From the NCBI GenBank assembly GCA_003223295.1, contig QHYM01000250.1, forward strand, positions 1 to 34,606: a DNA stretch of 34,606 nucleotides, given 5' to 3'. The notes beneath the pieces are model-generated. The model saw only the letters and a list, made by a program, of their open reading frames with translations, ran no database searches and had not been told where the DNA came from. Made by a program: the position numbers and the translations under genes. The stretch comes from Acidobacteriota bacterium (GTDB lineage: Bacteria > Acidobacteriota > Terriglobia > Acidiferrales > UBA7541). Positions 23,554 through 31,331 of the stretch are shown one piece after another (the first letter of the stretch is position 1; each line of letters opens with the position of its first letter).

Positions 23554-25611
23554 ATGGCTCCGGATATCCACGCAATCAAAGAAATTGAAGAGTTGAAGAC
23601 CGAAATCGCAATCGATGCGAAGCCGAAAGAAAAATCTTCGGCCGTTGCGGAAGCTCCCAGCGGAGAAGGCACGATCGGAATTTCTCTCATCGATCTCGCC
23701 GAGATTCTGGATCAGCACAAACAGTGGGTGGAATCGGGCGGAGAAACCGGAAACAAGGCCGACCTCTGCGGCATCAATCTTTCGAAAGCCGACTTGACCG
23801 GCGTCAATTTGCAGGCCGCTCATTTACATCGAGTAAATTTATCCGGAGCGGATTTGTCGATGGCGAATTTGCGGGGAGCCAGCCTGGTCCGCGCCAATTT
23901 ACAGAATGCCAACTTATTAGGTACGGAACTAAGAGGTGCTAATTTGATGGGCGCGAATGTTTATGGCGCTGACGGCTTGTGGTTCGGCCGCCTCGGTGGA
24001 ACAAATTTATTTGACGCCGTGCTCCCCGAATCGATTTCCGCCATGGACAGTTCGAAAGCGATTGGCGATGCAACCAAGGTGGCGCGCTGGTTTTATTTTC
24101 TGACCGTCGGCCTCAGCATGGTCTGCTGCCTGCTGATCGCCTACACCAACGATGTGCGTTTGCTAATAAACTCATCGGCCCTGCCTTTTGCAAAGCTGGG
24201 TAATCTCCTGCCGATGACCGGCCTTTATCTTGGTGGTCCAATCGTTCTTCTGATCCTATCTTTGCGTTTTCATTTTCTGCTTTTGCGGTTGTGGGGAAGC
24301 ATGGCCGCATTGCCCGCGGTATTTCCCGACGGACAGACGCTCGAAAAAGACGGCCCGTGGTATCTGATGGGCCTTGTGCGGCGGCATTTCCGCTGGCAGG
24401 GGGAAGCGCGCGCGGCGATGACCGCGTTCGAATCGGTGCTTTCGACGCTGCTTGCGTATTGGATCGTTCCAGCCACGCTCTTCTTCTTCTGGCTGCGCTA
24501 CTTGACGCGCCAGGATTTTCGCGGCACGTTGCTTCACGTTTTTCTGATGACCATTGCCGTCGCCACCGCCACAAGTGTTCCGTTTGTGGTTTCGCGCGTG
24601 CTCCGGCCTGGCGATATTCGGTTGCCAAAATCCAAAAATATTTTGCGCATGATTCTGGGCACCACGCGCGCGGCGCTCGCAGTAGGATGCATTCTCTTTG
24701 TCATTTCTCTGGGCGTGAACCGCGGCCTGCCTTCCGACCGAACGGCCACGAAAGTCTCTCCCGCCGATCCACGCCGCTGGGCCGCCACCGTTTTTCAGTC
24801 GGTGGGCTACCGGCCGTATGCGGACTTGACCGAAGCCTCGCTTTCGACTTCGCTTCCCAAGGGAACGCCGTGGACGGACGAAAACATTGCGAAAATCCAG
24901 GGCGCGCACCTAAATGAAATGAATTTGCGCTATGCCCGTGCGTACCATGCGTTTTTGGTGAACGCGAAATTGTGGCGCGCCAACCTTGAGGGGATTTATT
25001 TGTCCGAAGGGGACTTGCGAGGCGCCAACATGAGAGAAACTCTGCTCCGCTCCGGAATTTTCGATCGCGCCCAGCTTTCGCATGCGGTTTTGGTTTCCGC
25101 CAACGCCACTGGCGCGAATTTTGCAGCTTCTGATTTGCGCTTTTCGGATCTTTCCTACGGAATTTTTGAGAACGCGGTGCTTTCGAACGCCAGAATTTCC
25201 GGCGCCTCGCTCTACGCTGTGGATTTGATCAACGCGCAACTTTTGCGCACCGATCTTTCGCGCACGGACATGCGGGACACCCGGCTCGAGCGCGCTGTGC
25301 TTTCCTTCGCCAACTTGGAGCAGACGGACCTGTCCTCAGCCCGGCTGGCCGAAGCCGATCTGACGGGCGCGCTGTGCAAGGGAACTATTTTTTTAGACGC
25401 GGATTTGAAGAAAGCGGATTTGCGGGGAGCAAATTTGGCAGGCGCGGTTTTGCGGGGAGCGGAATTGGATGGCACGAATTTGACAGGCACCGACTTGCGC
25501 GGGGCTTTGGGGCTAACTTCGCTGCAGGTTTGTTCCGCGCAGAATGGCCGAACAGCGGTGATGGATCCCGATCTTGCGGCGGAAGTGCAGGTTCGCTGCG
25601 GATCTCATTAG
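23554..25611 (+). CDS. membrane protein with pentapeptide repeats on both sides of five TM helices
   Basis: A 685-residue protein. Residues about 68-155 are pentapeptide repeats A(D/N)LxX (KADLTGVNLQAAHL, SGADLSMANLRGASLVRANL). Residues 179-400 hold five hydrophobic helices (beginning WFYFLTVGLSMVCCLLIAY; GGPIVLLILSLRFHFLLL; WIVPATLFFFWLRYL; FLMTIAVATATSVPFVV; ALAVGCILFVISLGV). Residues about 448-655 are a second, longer set of pentapeptide repeats (AKLWRANLEG, EADLTGALCKG, KKADLRGANLAGAVLRGAEL). Each set would fold into a right-handed quadrilateral beta-helix. The ATG at 23554 follows a GGGGGA stretch. With an odd number of helices the two repeat domains would lie on opposite sides of the membrane, unless one helix is re-entrant. 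The role is unknown. Confidence 0.85.
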   Translation: MAPDIHAIKEIEELKTEIAIDAKPKEKSSAVAEAPSGEGTIGISLIDLAEILDQHKQWVESGGETGNKADLCGINLSKADLTGVNLQAAHLHRVNLSGADLSMANLRGASLVRANLQNANLLGTELRGANLMGANVYGADGLWFGRLGGTNLFDAVLPESISAMDSSKAIGDATKVARWFYFLTVGLSMVCCLLIAYTNDVRLLINSSALPFAKLGNLLPMTGLYLGGPIVLLILSLRFHFLLLRLWGSMAALPAVFPDGQTLEKDGPWYLMGLVRRHFRWQGEARAAMTAFESVLSTLLAYWIVPATLFFFWLRYLTRQDFRGTLLHVFLMTIAVATATSVPFVVSRVLRPGDIRLPKSKNILRMILGTTRAALAVGCILFVISLGVNRGLPSDRTATKVSPADPRRWAATVFQSVGYRPYADLTEASLSTSLPKGTPWTDENIAKIQGAHLNEMNLRYARAYHAFLVNAKLWRANLEGIYLSEGDLRGANMRETLLRSGIFDRAQLSHAVLVSANATGANFAASDLRFSDLSYGIFENAVLSNARISGASLYAVDLINAQLLRTDLSRTDMRDTRLERAVLSFANLEQTDLSSARLAEADLTGALCKGTIFLDADLKKADLRGANLAGAVLRGAELDGTNLTGTDLRGALGLTSLQVCSAQNGRTAVMDPDLAAEVQVRCGSH

Positions 25612-25832
25612 TTGAGGCATCTGTTCATTTCAAGCTGCTAGCGTTTCGCGGAATCGTCCGTCACATCACCAAATAAGATAAATACGATTCATTTCTTGAA
25701 TGCCGCTCGCCGGTTTCTTCCAAAATTCTTAATCGAAGCCAACGGAACTTTGCGTTTGCCTTGCGGCAAACGAGAGTGCCAGCATGGTTCACCAGCTGGA
25801 GAGGCTTCCCGCGCCACTCCGAGGTAGTCATT

Positions 25833-27509
25833 ATGGAAAGCTTTCAAATTTCGCCTAAGGCGGACGCGCCATTCGTGGCGAGTCAATGCGCTACTCCTTC
25901 GAACGCCGTTGAGGGATACAAAGCGTCCATGGATGGCGACGGGTTGCGCATCCTCGAACATTTGCCGCAAATGATTGGGCGTGGCGTGGAATCGCTGACT
26001 CCCGCGGAAAAAGAATTGTTGAAGTGGGTTGGGATTTTCTACCGCAGGCCGACACCGGGCAAATTCATGATGCGCATTCGAATGCCCAATGGCTTCGCGA
26101 GGAGTGAGCAACTGCGCGCCATTGCGGAGCTCTCGCGCCGGCTAGGCAATCAGGTAGTGGACATCACGACGCGGCAGCAAATCGAGTTACGGGGATTCAC
26201 GCTCGATAGCGCGCCGGAAATCTGGGAGAAGCTGCGCGGCGTCGATCTCCATTCACTGCAAACCGGCATTGACAACGTTCGAAACATCAATGGCTGCCCG
26301 CTCGCGGGATTGAACCAGCACGAATTGCTGGATGCCTCTCCCCTGGTGCAGGATTTGGACCGCATGATTGTCGGCGATCACGGCAACCCAGAGTTCACCA
26401 ACCTGCCGCGCAAGTTCAACATTACTGTGACTGGCTGCCTGGACAATTGCACGCACGCAGAGTCGCAAGACATTGCTCTGGTTCCCGCGAAAAAGGCCGG
26501 TCGCATCGGTTTCAACGTGCTGGTGGGCGGAAAGATGGGCTCGGGAGGGTTTACCGTTGCCTCTCCGCTGAACGTCTTTGTAGAAGTTTTTCAAGCGGCC
26601 GCGGTGGTCGTAGAACTGACCAAAATCTATCGTGATTACGGGCCGCGCGAGGCTCGTTCGAGATGCCGTTTTGCTTTCCTGATCGAAGAGTGGGGCTTGT
26701 CGCGTTTGCGCGCGGAACTCATCGAACACCTGGGACACGAATTGGCGTTTCAAGGCCGGGACATGCGCAGCTCGGCGCATGCCGACCATCTCGGCGTCAC
26801 GCGGCAAAAGCAAGAGGGGTTTCGTTCCGTTGGACTTTGCATTCCCACGGGCAGAGCCAATCCTGAACAACTTGATGAACTCGCGCGGCTTTCTGAAATT
26901 TACGGGAACGGCGAGATTCGACTCACCACGGCGCAGAACACCATCATTCCCAACGTCCCGGCGGACTACGTCGGCGGTCTTCTCGCAGAACCCTTGCTTC
27001 GGGAGTTCTCGCCGCGCCCTTCCCCATTTTTGCGCGGGATGGTGGCCTGTGTCGGAACGGATTACTGCAATCTCGCCCAGATTGAAACGAAAAGCCGGGC
27101 CATAGAACTTTCCGAAGCTCTCGACAAAAAGCTTGGCGAGACCGGGAATCCTCTGACGATTCATTGGTCCGGATGCCCGGCCGGATGCGGAAACCATCAA
27201 GCCGCAGATATCGGCTTTCGCGGATTCAAGACAAAGCTCGACGGAAAACTGGTGGACGCGGTGGCCATTTATGCCGGTGGTCAAACTGGGCCGCACGCGG
27301 TTGCCGGCGAAGAAATTGTGGAAACCGTGCCGTGCGATGAGAATTTGCCGGAAGTAGTCGCCAATGTGATCGAATCGTATCGCTTCGAAAAGGAAGCGAG
27401 GGAGCACGCCGCATTGAGCGATCCACTGTGCGCCGCGGCAGCAACCGCGGGACTGGCTTCCTGGCATTCGCCCCGCCCGATTCCGTCTTCCTCACTGAGT
27501 ACAAACTGA
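25833..27509 (+). CDS. nirA: ferredoxin-dependent nitrite (or sulfite) reductase, siroheme/[4Fe-4S]
   Basis: A 558-residue cytoplasmic assimilatory reductase that takes six electrons to turn nitrite into ammonium. It has two ferredoxin-like half domains (MRIRMPNGFARSEQLRAIAEL; VGLCIPTGRANPEQLDELARL). The siroheme and 4Fe-4S ligands are C406-x5-C412 (CVGTDYC) and C448-x3-C452 (CPAGC). VVDITTRQQIELRGF, NINGCPLAGL and TGCLDNCTHAESQDIAL are further family blocks. The ATG at 25833 follows GAGGTAG. A formate/nitrite channel gene follows 26 bases later, which favours nitrite over sulfite as substrate. The C-terminal 60 residues beyond the siroheme domain are poorly conserved in appearance. Confidence 0.88.
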   Translation: MESFQISPKADAPFVASQCATPSNAVEGYKASMDGDGLRILEHLPQMIGRGVESLTPAEKELLKWVGIFYRRPTPGKFMMRIRMPNGFARSEQLRAIAELSRRLGNQVVDITTRQQIELRGFTLDSAPEIWEKLRGVDLHSLQTGIDNVRNINGCPLAGLNQHELLDASPLVQDLDRMIVGDHGNPEFTNLPRKFNITVTGCLDNCTHAESQDIALVPAKKAGRIGFNVLVGGKMGSGGFTVASPLNVFVEVFQAAAVVVELTKIYRDYGPREARSRCRFAFLIEEWGLSRLRAELIEHLGHELAFQGRDMRSSAHADHLGVTRQKQEGFRSVGLCIPTGRANPEQLDELARLSEIYGNGEIRLTTAQNTIIPNVPADYVGGLLAEPLLREFSPRPSPFLRGMVACVGTDYCNLAQIETKSRAIELSEALDKKLGETGNPLTIHWSGCPAGCGNHQAADIGFRGFKTKLDGKLVDAVAIYAGGQTGPHAVAGEEIVETVPCDENLPEVVANVIESYRFEKEAREHAALSDPLCAAAATAGLASWHSPRPIPSSSLSTN

Positions 27510-27535
27510 AGCGTTGCGATGAAGGAGCAAGCGTG

Positions 27536-28423
27536 ATGACCGACTACGTTGGCCCCAAGGAACTGCTCCAGGAAGCCGTGCAATTGGCAAAGAAAAAGTC
27601 AGAACTATCTGTGCCGGATATGCTGATTCGCGGATTGCTCTCCGGGGCGTTTCTTGGATACGCCACTTCTCTGGCGGTTTTGGTGACTTCGCAAGGGCTC
27701 CCGCCGATTGTCGGCGCGATTCTTTTTCCAGCGGGCTTCGTGATGCTGGCGCTGCTCGGACTCGAGCTGGTCACGGGCAATTTTGCGGTGCTTCCCGTAG
27801 GCGCCCTTGCGGGAATGGTGCGCTTGGGGCGATTGCTTCGCAATTGGGCCTGGGTGTACCTGGGCAACTTGATTGGCAGCCTGCTTTACGCCGGGCTGTT
27901 TTATCTGGCGATCACCAATTGGCATACGGGAGACGGCGGCGCGGTCGCGGATCTTCTGAAGCAGGCGGCACAAAAGAAGACTCTGGGCTACGCGGCACTG
28001 GGCGGAAGTGGCTGGGCTTTGGCGTTCGTGAAGGGCATTTTGTGCAACTGGATGGTGACGATTGGGGCGGTGCTGGCGCTGGTGTCACGGTCCACGGCCG
28101 GAAAAATCGCCGCGATGTGGCTTCCGATCATGACTTTTTTCGCGCTGGGTTTCGAGCATTCCGTGGTCAATATGTACGTCTTACCTTCCGGCATGTTGCT
28201 TGGCGCGCCCATCTCCGTGGCCCGGGCAATTTTCTGGAATCTCCTTCCTGTTACACTCGGAAATGTGGTTGCAGGCACACTTTTCACCGGCGTGGCCCTT
28301 TACGCTACATACGCCGCCAAGCCCGCACTACTTGTTAGTTCCGCCCAACTCCCCGTCGAGACGCCCGCGCCCACTGAGCAGGCCGCAGCCTTCGCAGGTG
28401 CAGGCAGAATGCATTCGATGTAA
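27536..28423 (+). CDS. formate/nitrite transporter (FNT) family channel
   Basis: A 295-residue inner-membrane protein with six hydrophobic segments. It has the FNT features GAFLGYATSLAVLVTSQG, GLELVTGNFAVLPVG (the usual (E)LxTGN block), RNWAWVYLGNLIGSLL (the NxxGSL block), KGILCNWMVTIG (KGIxCNxxV) and GFEHSVVNMYVLPSGM (the GFEHSVxNM block). The ATG at 27536 follows AAGGAG. It sits 26 bases after the nitrite reductase gene, so nitrite import for assimilation is the likely role; NirC-like function is inferred. FocA-type formate transport is an alternative of interest because a formate dehydrogenase lies 3 kb downstream. Confidence 0.9.
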   Translation: MTDYVGPKELLQEAVQLAKKKSELSVPDMLIRGLLSGAFLGYATSLAVLVTSQGLPPIVGAILFPAGFVMLALLGLELVTGNFAVLPVGALAGMVRLGRLLRNWAWVYLGNLIGSLLYAGLFYLAITNWHTGDGGAVADLLKQAAQKKTLGYAALGGSGWALAFVKGILCNWMVTIGAVLALVSRSTAGKIAAMWLPIMTFFALGFEHSVVNMYVLPSGMLLGAPISVARAIFWNLLPVTLGNVVAGTLFTGVALYATYAAKPALLVSSAQLPVETPAPTEQAAAFAGAGRMHSM

Positions 28424-28523
28424 TCCCAGTAATTTTTCCCCACACATTTCGAACGATGAGTCTGGCAGTGGTGTCTGTATCCATGAAGGCGCAAAACTGC
28501 GTGCTTCAAGGAGAACCACCGCC

Positions 28524-29078
28524 ATGAAGAAAACAGGAATCGTGTTTGCTTTGTTTGCCATCGTTCTCACGACGGGCGCCGGGGCACGCGCACAAAGGCC
28601 GAGCCTCAAGACCTCGCTAGTCACGCAGGGGCCGGTCACTCAGGCGCCCGATCTCTCGAAGCTTAATATCGACAAGATTCTCCAGCAATTGCAAACCACA
28701 AAAGTTCAACCGAGCAGCGAAGAAACTTTTTTGCAAGTGGTGGCTGAGTTCCTGCAACTGAGCCCAAGTCAGATAAGCGAATTGGAGCAGTTGCTGCAAA
28801 CGCGCCAGGCGAAGCTAGTGCCGCTTTTCCAGAACGCGCAGGCTTTGACCCAACAGTTGGGAGTCATGCTGAGTTCCGGCGGAAACCCGGCGCAGGTCGG
28901 AACCGTAGTAATCCAAATCCACGCGTTGCAGCAGCAGATGGCGCAGGCGCAACAGGCTTTCCTGACACAATTCATTGCCACGCTCGTCCCGGAACAATTG
29001 CAAAGGCTTCAGGCCGTCCAGATCGCCGTGCAACTGCAACCTATACTTCCGGTGTTTCAGTCGATTTTTCTGTTCTGA
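28524..29078 (+). CDS. periplasmic Spy/LTXXQ-like helical protein
   Basis: A 184-residue protein with a signal peptide (MKKTGIVFALFAIVLTTGAGARAQ). The mature part is helical and Gln/Leu-rich: FLQVVAEFLQLSPSQISELEQLLQ, broken as FLQVVAEFLQL-SPSQISELEQLLQ, then KLVPLFQNAQALTQQLGVML, HALQQQMAQAQQAFLTQ and TLVPEQLQRLQAVQ. The LSPSQ and LVPEQLQRL turns recall the LTxxQ repeats of Spy/CpxP periplasmic chaperones. AAGGAG precedes the ATG by about ten bases. It lies about 100 bases after the FNT gene. A second protein of similar kind is at 30742-31182. The function is inferred from pattern only. Confidence 0.7.
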   Translation: MKKTGIVFALFAIVLTTGAGARAQRPSLKTSLVTQGPVTQAPDLSKLNIDKILQQLQTTKVQPSSEETFLQVVAEFLQLSPSQISELEQLLQTRQAKLVPLFQNAQALTQQLGVMLSSGGNPAQVGTVVIQIHALQQQMAQAQQAFLTQFIATLVPEQLQRLQAVQIAVQLQPILPVFQSIFLF

Positions 29079-29103
29079 CCCTGAATTCCGAAGTTGAGCA
29101 GGT

Positions 29104-29159
29104 GCCGGGCTTCCCGACACACGTCGTCGGGACCCCCATAAACCAGGGGAAAGCCCGGC
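29104..29159. repeat. branched (three-way junction) inverted repeat
   Basis: Outer stem GCCGGGCTT (29104-29112) with AAGCCCGGC (29151-29159), nine perfect pairs. Inside are two stem-loops: CCCGAC (29113-29118) with GTCGGG (29126-29131), and CCCC (29133-29136) with GGGG (29146-29149). No coding capacity and no T-run. Confidence 0.55.
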
Positions 29160-29437
29160 GCGACATGCAACCCGCGCCGGATGACCGTTTGGGGTGGTGT
29201 TCGCGGTGAGCGTGCCAGAGCTTAGGTCAAGCCACGATCCCTTAGGCCTGAAGGCCTGAGCTCCAGCGCTCGGGATGACAGAGGGGGAGCGGGCGTTCTT
29301 ATTGCACGGCTCCCGGACGTAAGTTCCGCCCGAAAGGAGCGAGGGATAAGAAGCGAGTCTGAAGACCCGCCCCTACAACGGTACAAAGCTTGAAGCGAGA
29401 GGAGGGACGAGCTGAAGCCCGCCCCTACACGGCAAAG

Positions 29438-29490
29438 CGGCGGCAGAGCCGCCGTACTCTAAACAAGTGCCGGGCTAAAAGCCCGGCACT
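29438..29490. repeat. pair of perfect hairpins
   Basis: CGGCGGC-AGA-GCCGCCG (29438-29454, seven pairs) is followed by AGTGCCGGGCT-AAA-AGCCCGGCACT (29466-29490, eleven pairs). Both are fully complementary with three-base loops. The GCCGGGCT arm is shared with the outer stem at 29104. These belong to a small GC-rich repeat family that recurs through the spacers. Confidence 0.6.
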
Positions 29491-29701
29491 ACATGAGGCG
29501 AAGAGCAGGCCGAAGGAATGAAAAACAGATCCCTGCCTGCGGCAGACAGGCCTCACCGCCGTTCGCAGAAGGCGCGACCGGGTTCGGGATGACCAGAAAA
29601 TTCAAACTGACTCGCTACGGGCGTGTTATTTTCTTGAACGTATTATTTTCTTGAACGAGCGGGAGTGCGGCGGTGTCTATTCATAAAGGGGCAAGCGAAG
29701 C

Positions 29702-30240
29702 GTGACAGGCACGTACGTGAGTGCGTTGATTGCCAAAGCCGAAGCGCAGACTACCGACGCGGGATTTGGCGAGCGCATCGCTGAGAATCAGCGGCGCGTT
29801 TTCAGATTGCCTTCAGCGTCCTGCGCAATTCCGCGGACGCGGAAGACGTGGCCCAAGAAGCGTTCCTGCGCGCTTACCGGAAGTTGGACTCGCTGCGGGA
29901 AGCGGAGAAATTTCGCGCCTGGGTAAACCGCATCGTTTTCCGGCTGGCGCTCAACCGCAAGAGAGGACACCGCCGGGGAATGGCGCGCGACATGGCTTGG
30001 CAGATCACTGAGGTTCCCACGGTCGTGGACGGTGCAAAGGAAGCGGAGAAGCAAGTGATGCTGAACCAATTGCGCAGAGAAATCGAATGCTTGCCGGGAA
30101 AACTTCGGAGCGTCTTGCAGCTTTCCTTGGTGGAAGAAATGGACGCCGGCGATGTGGGCGCCGTGCTTGGGATTCCCGCCGGCACGGTGAGGTCGCGGCT
30201 GCATACCGCGAGAAAGGTTTTGTTGGAAGTGATGCGATGA
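29702..30240 (+). CDS. ECF-type RNA polymerase sigma factor (frameshifted in this sequence)
   Basis: Two frames together make one sigma-70 family protein of about 179 residues. From GTG 29702 (AAGGGG upstream) the first frame reads through region 2 to ENQRRVF, at about 29801. Adding one T to the run there restores QIAFSVLRNSADAEDVAQEAFLR, broken as QIAFSVLRNSADAEDV-AQEAFLR, and then the second frame: KFRAWVNRIVFRLALNRKRG (region 2.3-2.4), LPGKLRSVLQLSLVEEMDAG, and AVLGIPAGTVRSRLHTARK (region 4.2 helix-turn-helix). The stop overlaps the anti-sigma start (ATGA). A single lost base in a T-run fits either a recent mutation or a sequence error; the intact partner genes favour error. The translated product as written would be two fragments. 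Confidence 0.8.
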
Positions 30241-30740
30241 CGAAAGCGTGTGAGAAATGGAAAGATCAGTTGCTGGAGGCTGCGCTGACCGGAGCAAGGC
30301 CTAAAGATCTCCAAGTCCATCTGCAAAGTTGCAGGGATTGCACTACGGAACTGCGGGACCTTGAGGCGCTCCGGGCACGACAGGACTCTATGCTGCCGCT
30401 GTTGGTCAAAGGCTCGCAACCCTCCACGGGTTTTCGAGCGCGCGTACTTGCTGCCGCCGAGGCGTCTGGCGAACGCAAACTGGGGATGCGCTGGCGTTCA
30501 TGGAAGTTGGCCGGGGCGATGGCCACGGCGGCGACGGTGCTCACAATTGGAGCAATTTGGTATCGCGCGACGGCTCAAAAGATCTCAGATGACGAACTCG
30601 CCGCCGCACAGAAGCTGGCGGAATGGCGGGCACCGAGCGACTCCCTGCTGGCAATTCCAGGACAGGAAATTCTGCGCACGACGCCCAAGCTGGGCGAGTC
30701 GTATTTGAATGTCCCCATGAGCAAAGTTGAGGAGGAGTGA
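30237..30740 (+). CDS. zinc-finger anti-sigma factor, membrane-anchored
   Basis: A 167-residue protein. The N-terminus carries the ZAS-type motif H28-x3-C32-x2-C35 (HLQSCRDC), which in the family binds zinc and clamps the cognate ECF sigma factor. A membrane helix follows at about 90-109 (AGAMATAATVLTIGAIWY). The outer part is about 55 residues. ATG 30237 overlaps the sigma stop codon in ATGA, the usual sign of translational coupling. The next gene (periplasmic Spy-like) follows after one base with GGAGGAG inside this gene's end. It most likely holds the sigma factor inactive until an envelope signal arrives. Confidence 0.85.
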   Translation: MTKACEKWKDQLLEAALTGARPKDLQVHLQSCRDCTTELRDLEALRARQDSMLPLLVKGSQPSTGFRARVLAAAEASGERKLGMRWRSWKLAGAMATAATVLTIGAIWYRATAQKISDDELAAAQKLAEWRAPSDSLLAIPGQEILRTTPKLGESYLNVPMSKVEEE

Positions 30741-30741
30741 A

Positions 30742-31182
30742 ATGAGAGGGCGAGTTCTCTGCCTTTGCGCCATGTTCATGCTCGCGGCCGGAGCAGTCCG
30801 CGCACAACAGCCCGATCAGGATCCCGTGGGGCAGAGTTTCTTTGCCCCCGAACTGGTGATTCAGCATCAGGAAGCGATTGGGCTGAGCGGCGAGCAAAAG
30901 GATTATTTCAAGGGGGAAATCCGCCAGGCGCAGCTTAAATTCACAGAGTTGCAATGGAAGCTGCAGGATGAAATGGAAAAGCTGCTTTCGCTTGTCAAAC
31001 AGCCGCGAGTGGACGAGCAGCAGGCTCTTGCGCAACTCGACAAAGTGCTGGCCGCGGAGCGCGAAATCAAGAAAGAGCAAGTGACGCTGCTCGTGCGCAT
31101 CAAGAACAAACTGACGCCTGAACAACAGAGTAAGCTCTCGGAGCTGCGAGGCAAGCAGGTAGCGGCGGGCAACGCTATCTAG
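30742..31182 (+). CDS. periplasmic Spy/CpxP-like stress protein
   Basis: A 146-residue protein with a signal peptide (MRGRVLCLCAMFMLAAGAVRAQ). The mature part is long alpha helix: FAPELVIQHQEAIGLSGEQKDY, broken as FAPELVIQHQEAIG-LSGEQKDY, then FKGEIRQAQLKFTELQWKLQDEM and a final NKLTPEQQSKLSELRGKQ with the LTPEQ motif of Spy, CpxP and ZraP. Family members are ATP-independent periplasmic chaperones or metal-stress sensors. The ATG at 30742 follows GGAGGAG (30731-30737). It is the third gene of the sigma/anti-sigma operon, so it is either the main output or a feedback sensor of that system. Confidence 0.82.
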   Translation: MRGRVLCLCAMFMLAAGAVRAQQPDQDPVGQSFFAPELVIQHQEAIGLSGEQKDYFKGEIRQAQLKFTELQWKLQDEMEKLLSLVKQPRVDEQQALAQLDKVLAAEREIKKEQVTLLVRIKNKLTPEQQSKLSELRGKQVAAGNAI

Positions 31183-31331
31183 TTCCGCAGGAAACCAAAC
31201 TCATTTAGCATCGTGTGGAATCCTCTGGACGTGCGCGCAACGCCAGTACTCCGCGCTGAAATAGAAGTTTGTGCGCATGAAGAGGCATAATAGGCGGCAC
31301 AGAAGCAGAGGAATGGCGGGAGAGGCAAGCC

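Larger units (their letters stand above)
29079..29701. other. gene-free repeat cluster
   Basis: Six hundred bases with no supported gene. From left to right it holds a branched structure (29104-29159), a fragment ending CGGGATGACAG (about 29282), two copies of GAAG(A)CCCGCCCCTACA (29361-29377 and 29414-29429), two perfect hairpins (29438-29454 and 29466-29490), an inverted relative of the 8923 repeat (about 29524-29592) and a half-copy of hairpin family A-C (29597-29618). The last 80 bases should carry the promoter of the sigma factor operon. Confidence 0.6.

Noticed and set aside
29104-29159. tRNA-like cloverleaf
   Set aside because: The branched stem lacks the acceptor CCA region, T-loop GTTCGA-like sequence and D-loop bases; only two inner arms are present.
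29079-29701. CRISPR array
   Set aside because: The repeats here are short palindromes of different sizes without regular spacing or unique spacers, and no cas gene is in the window.
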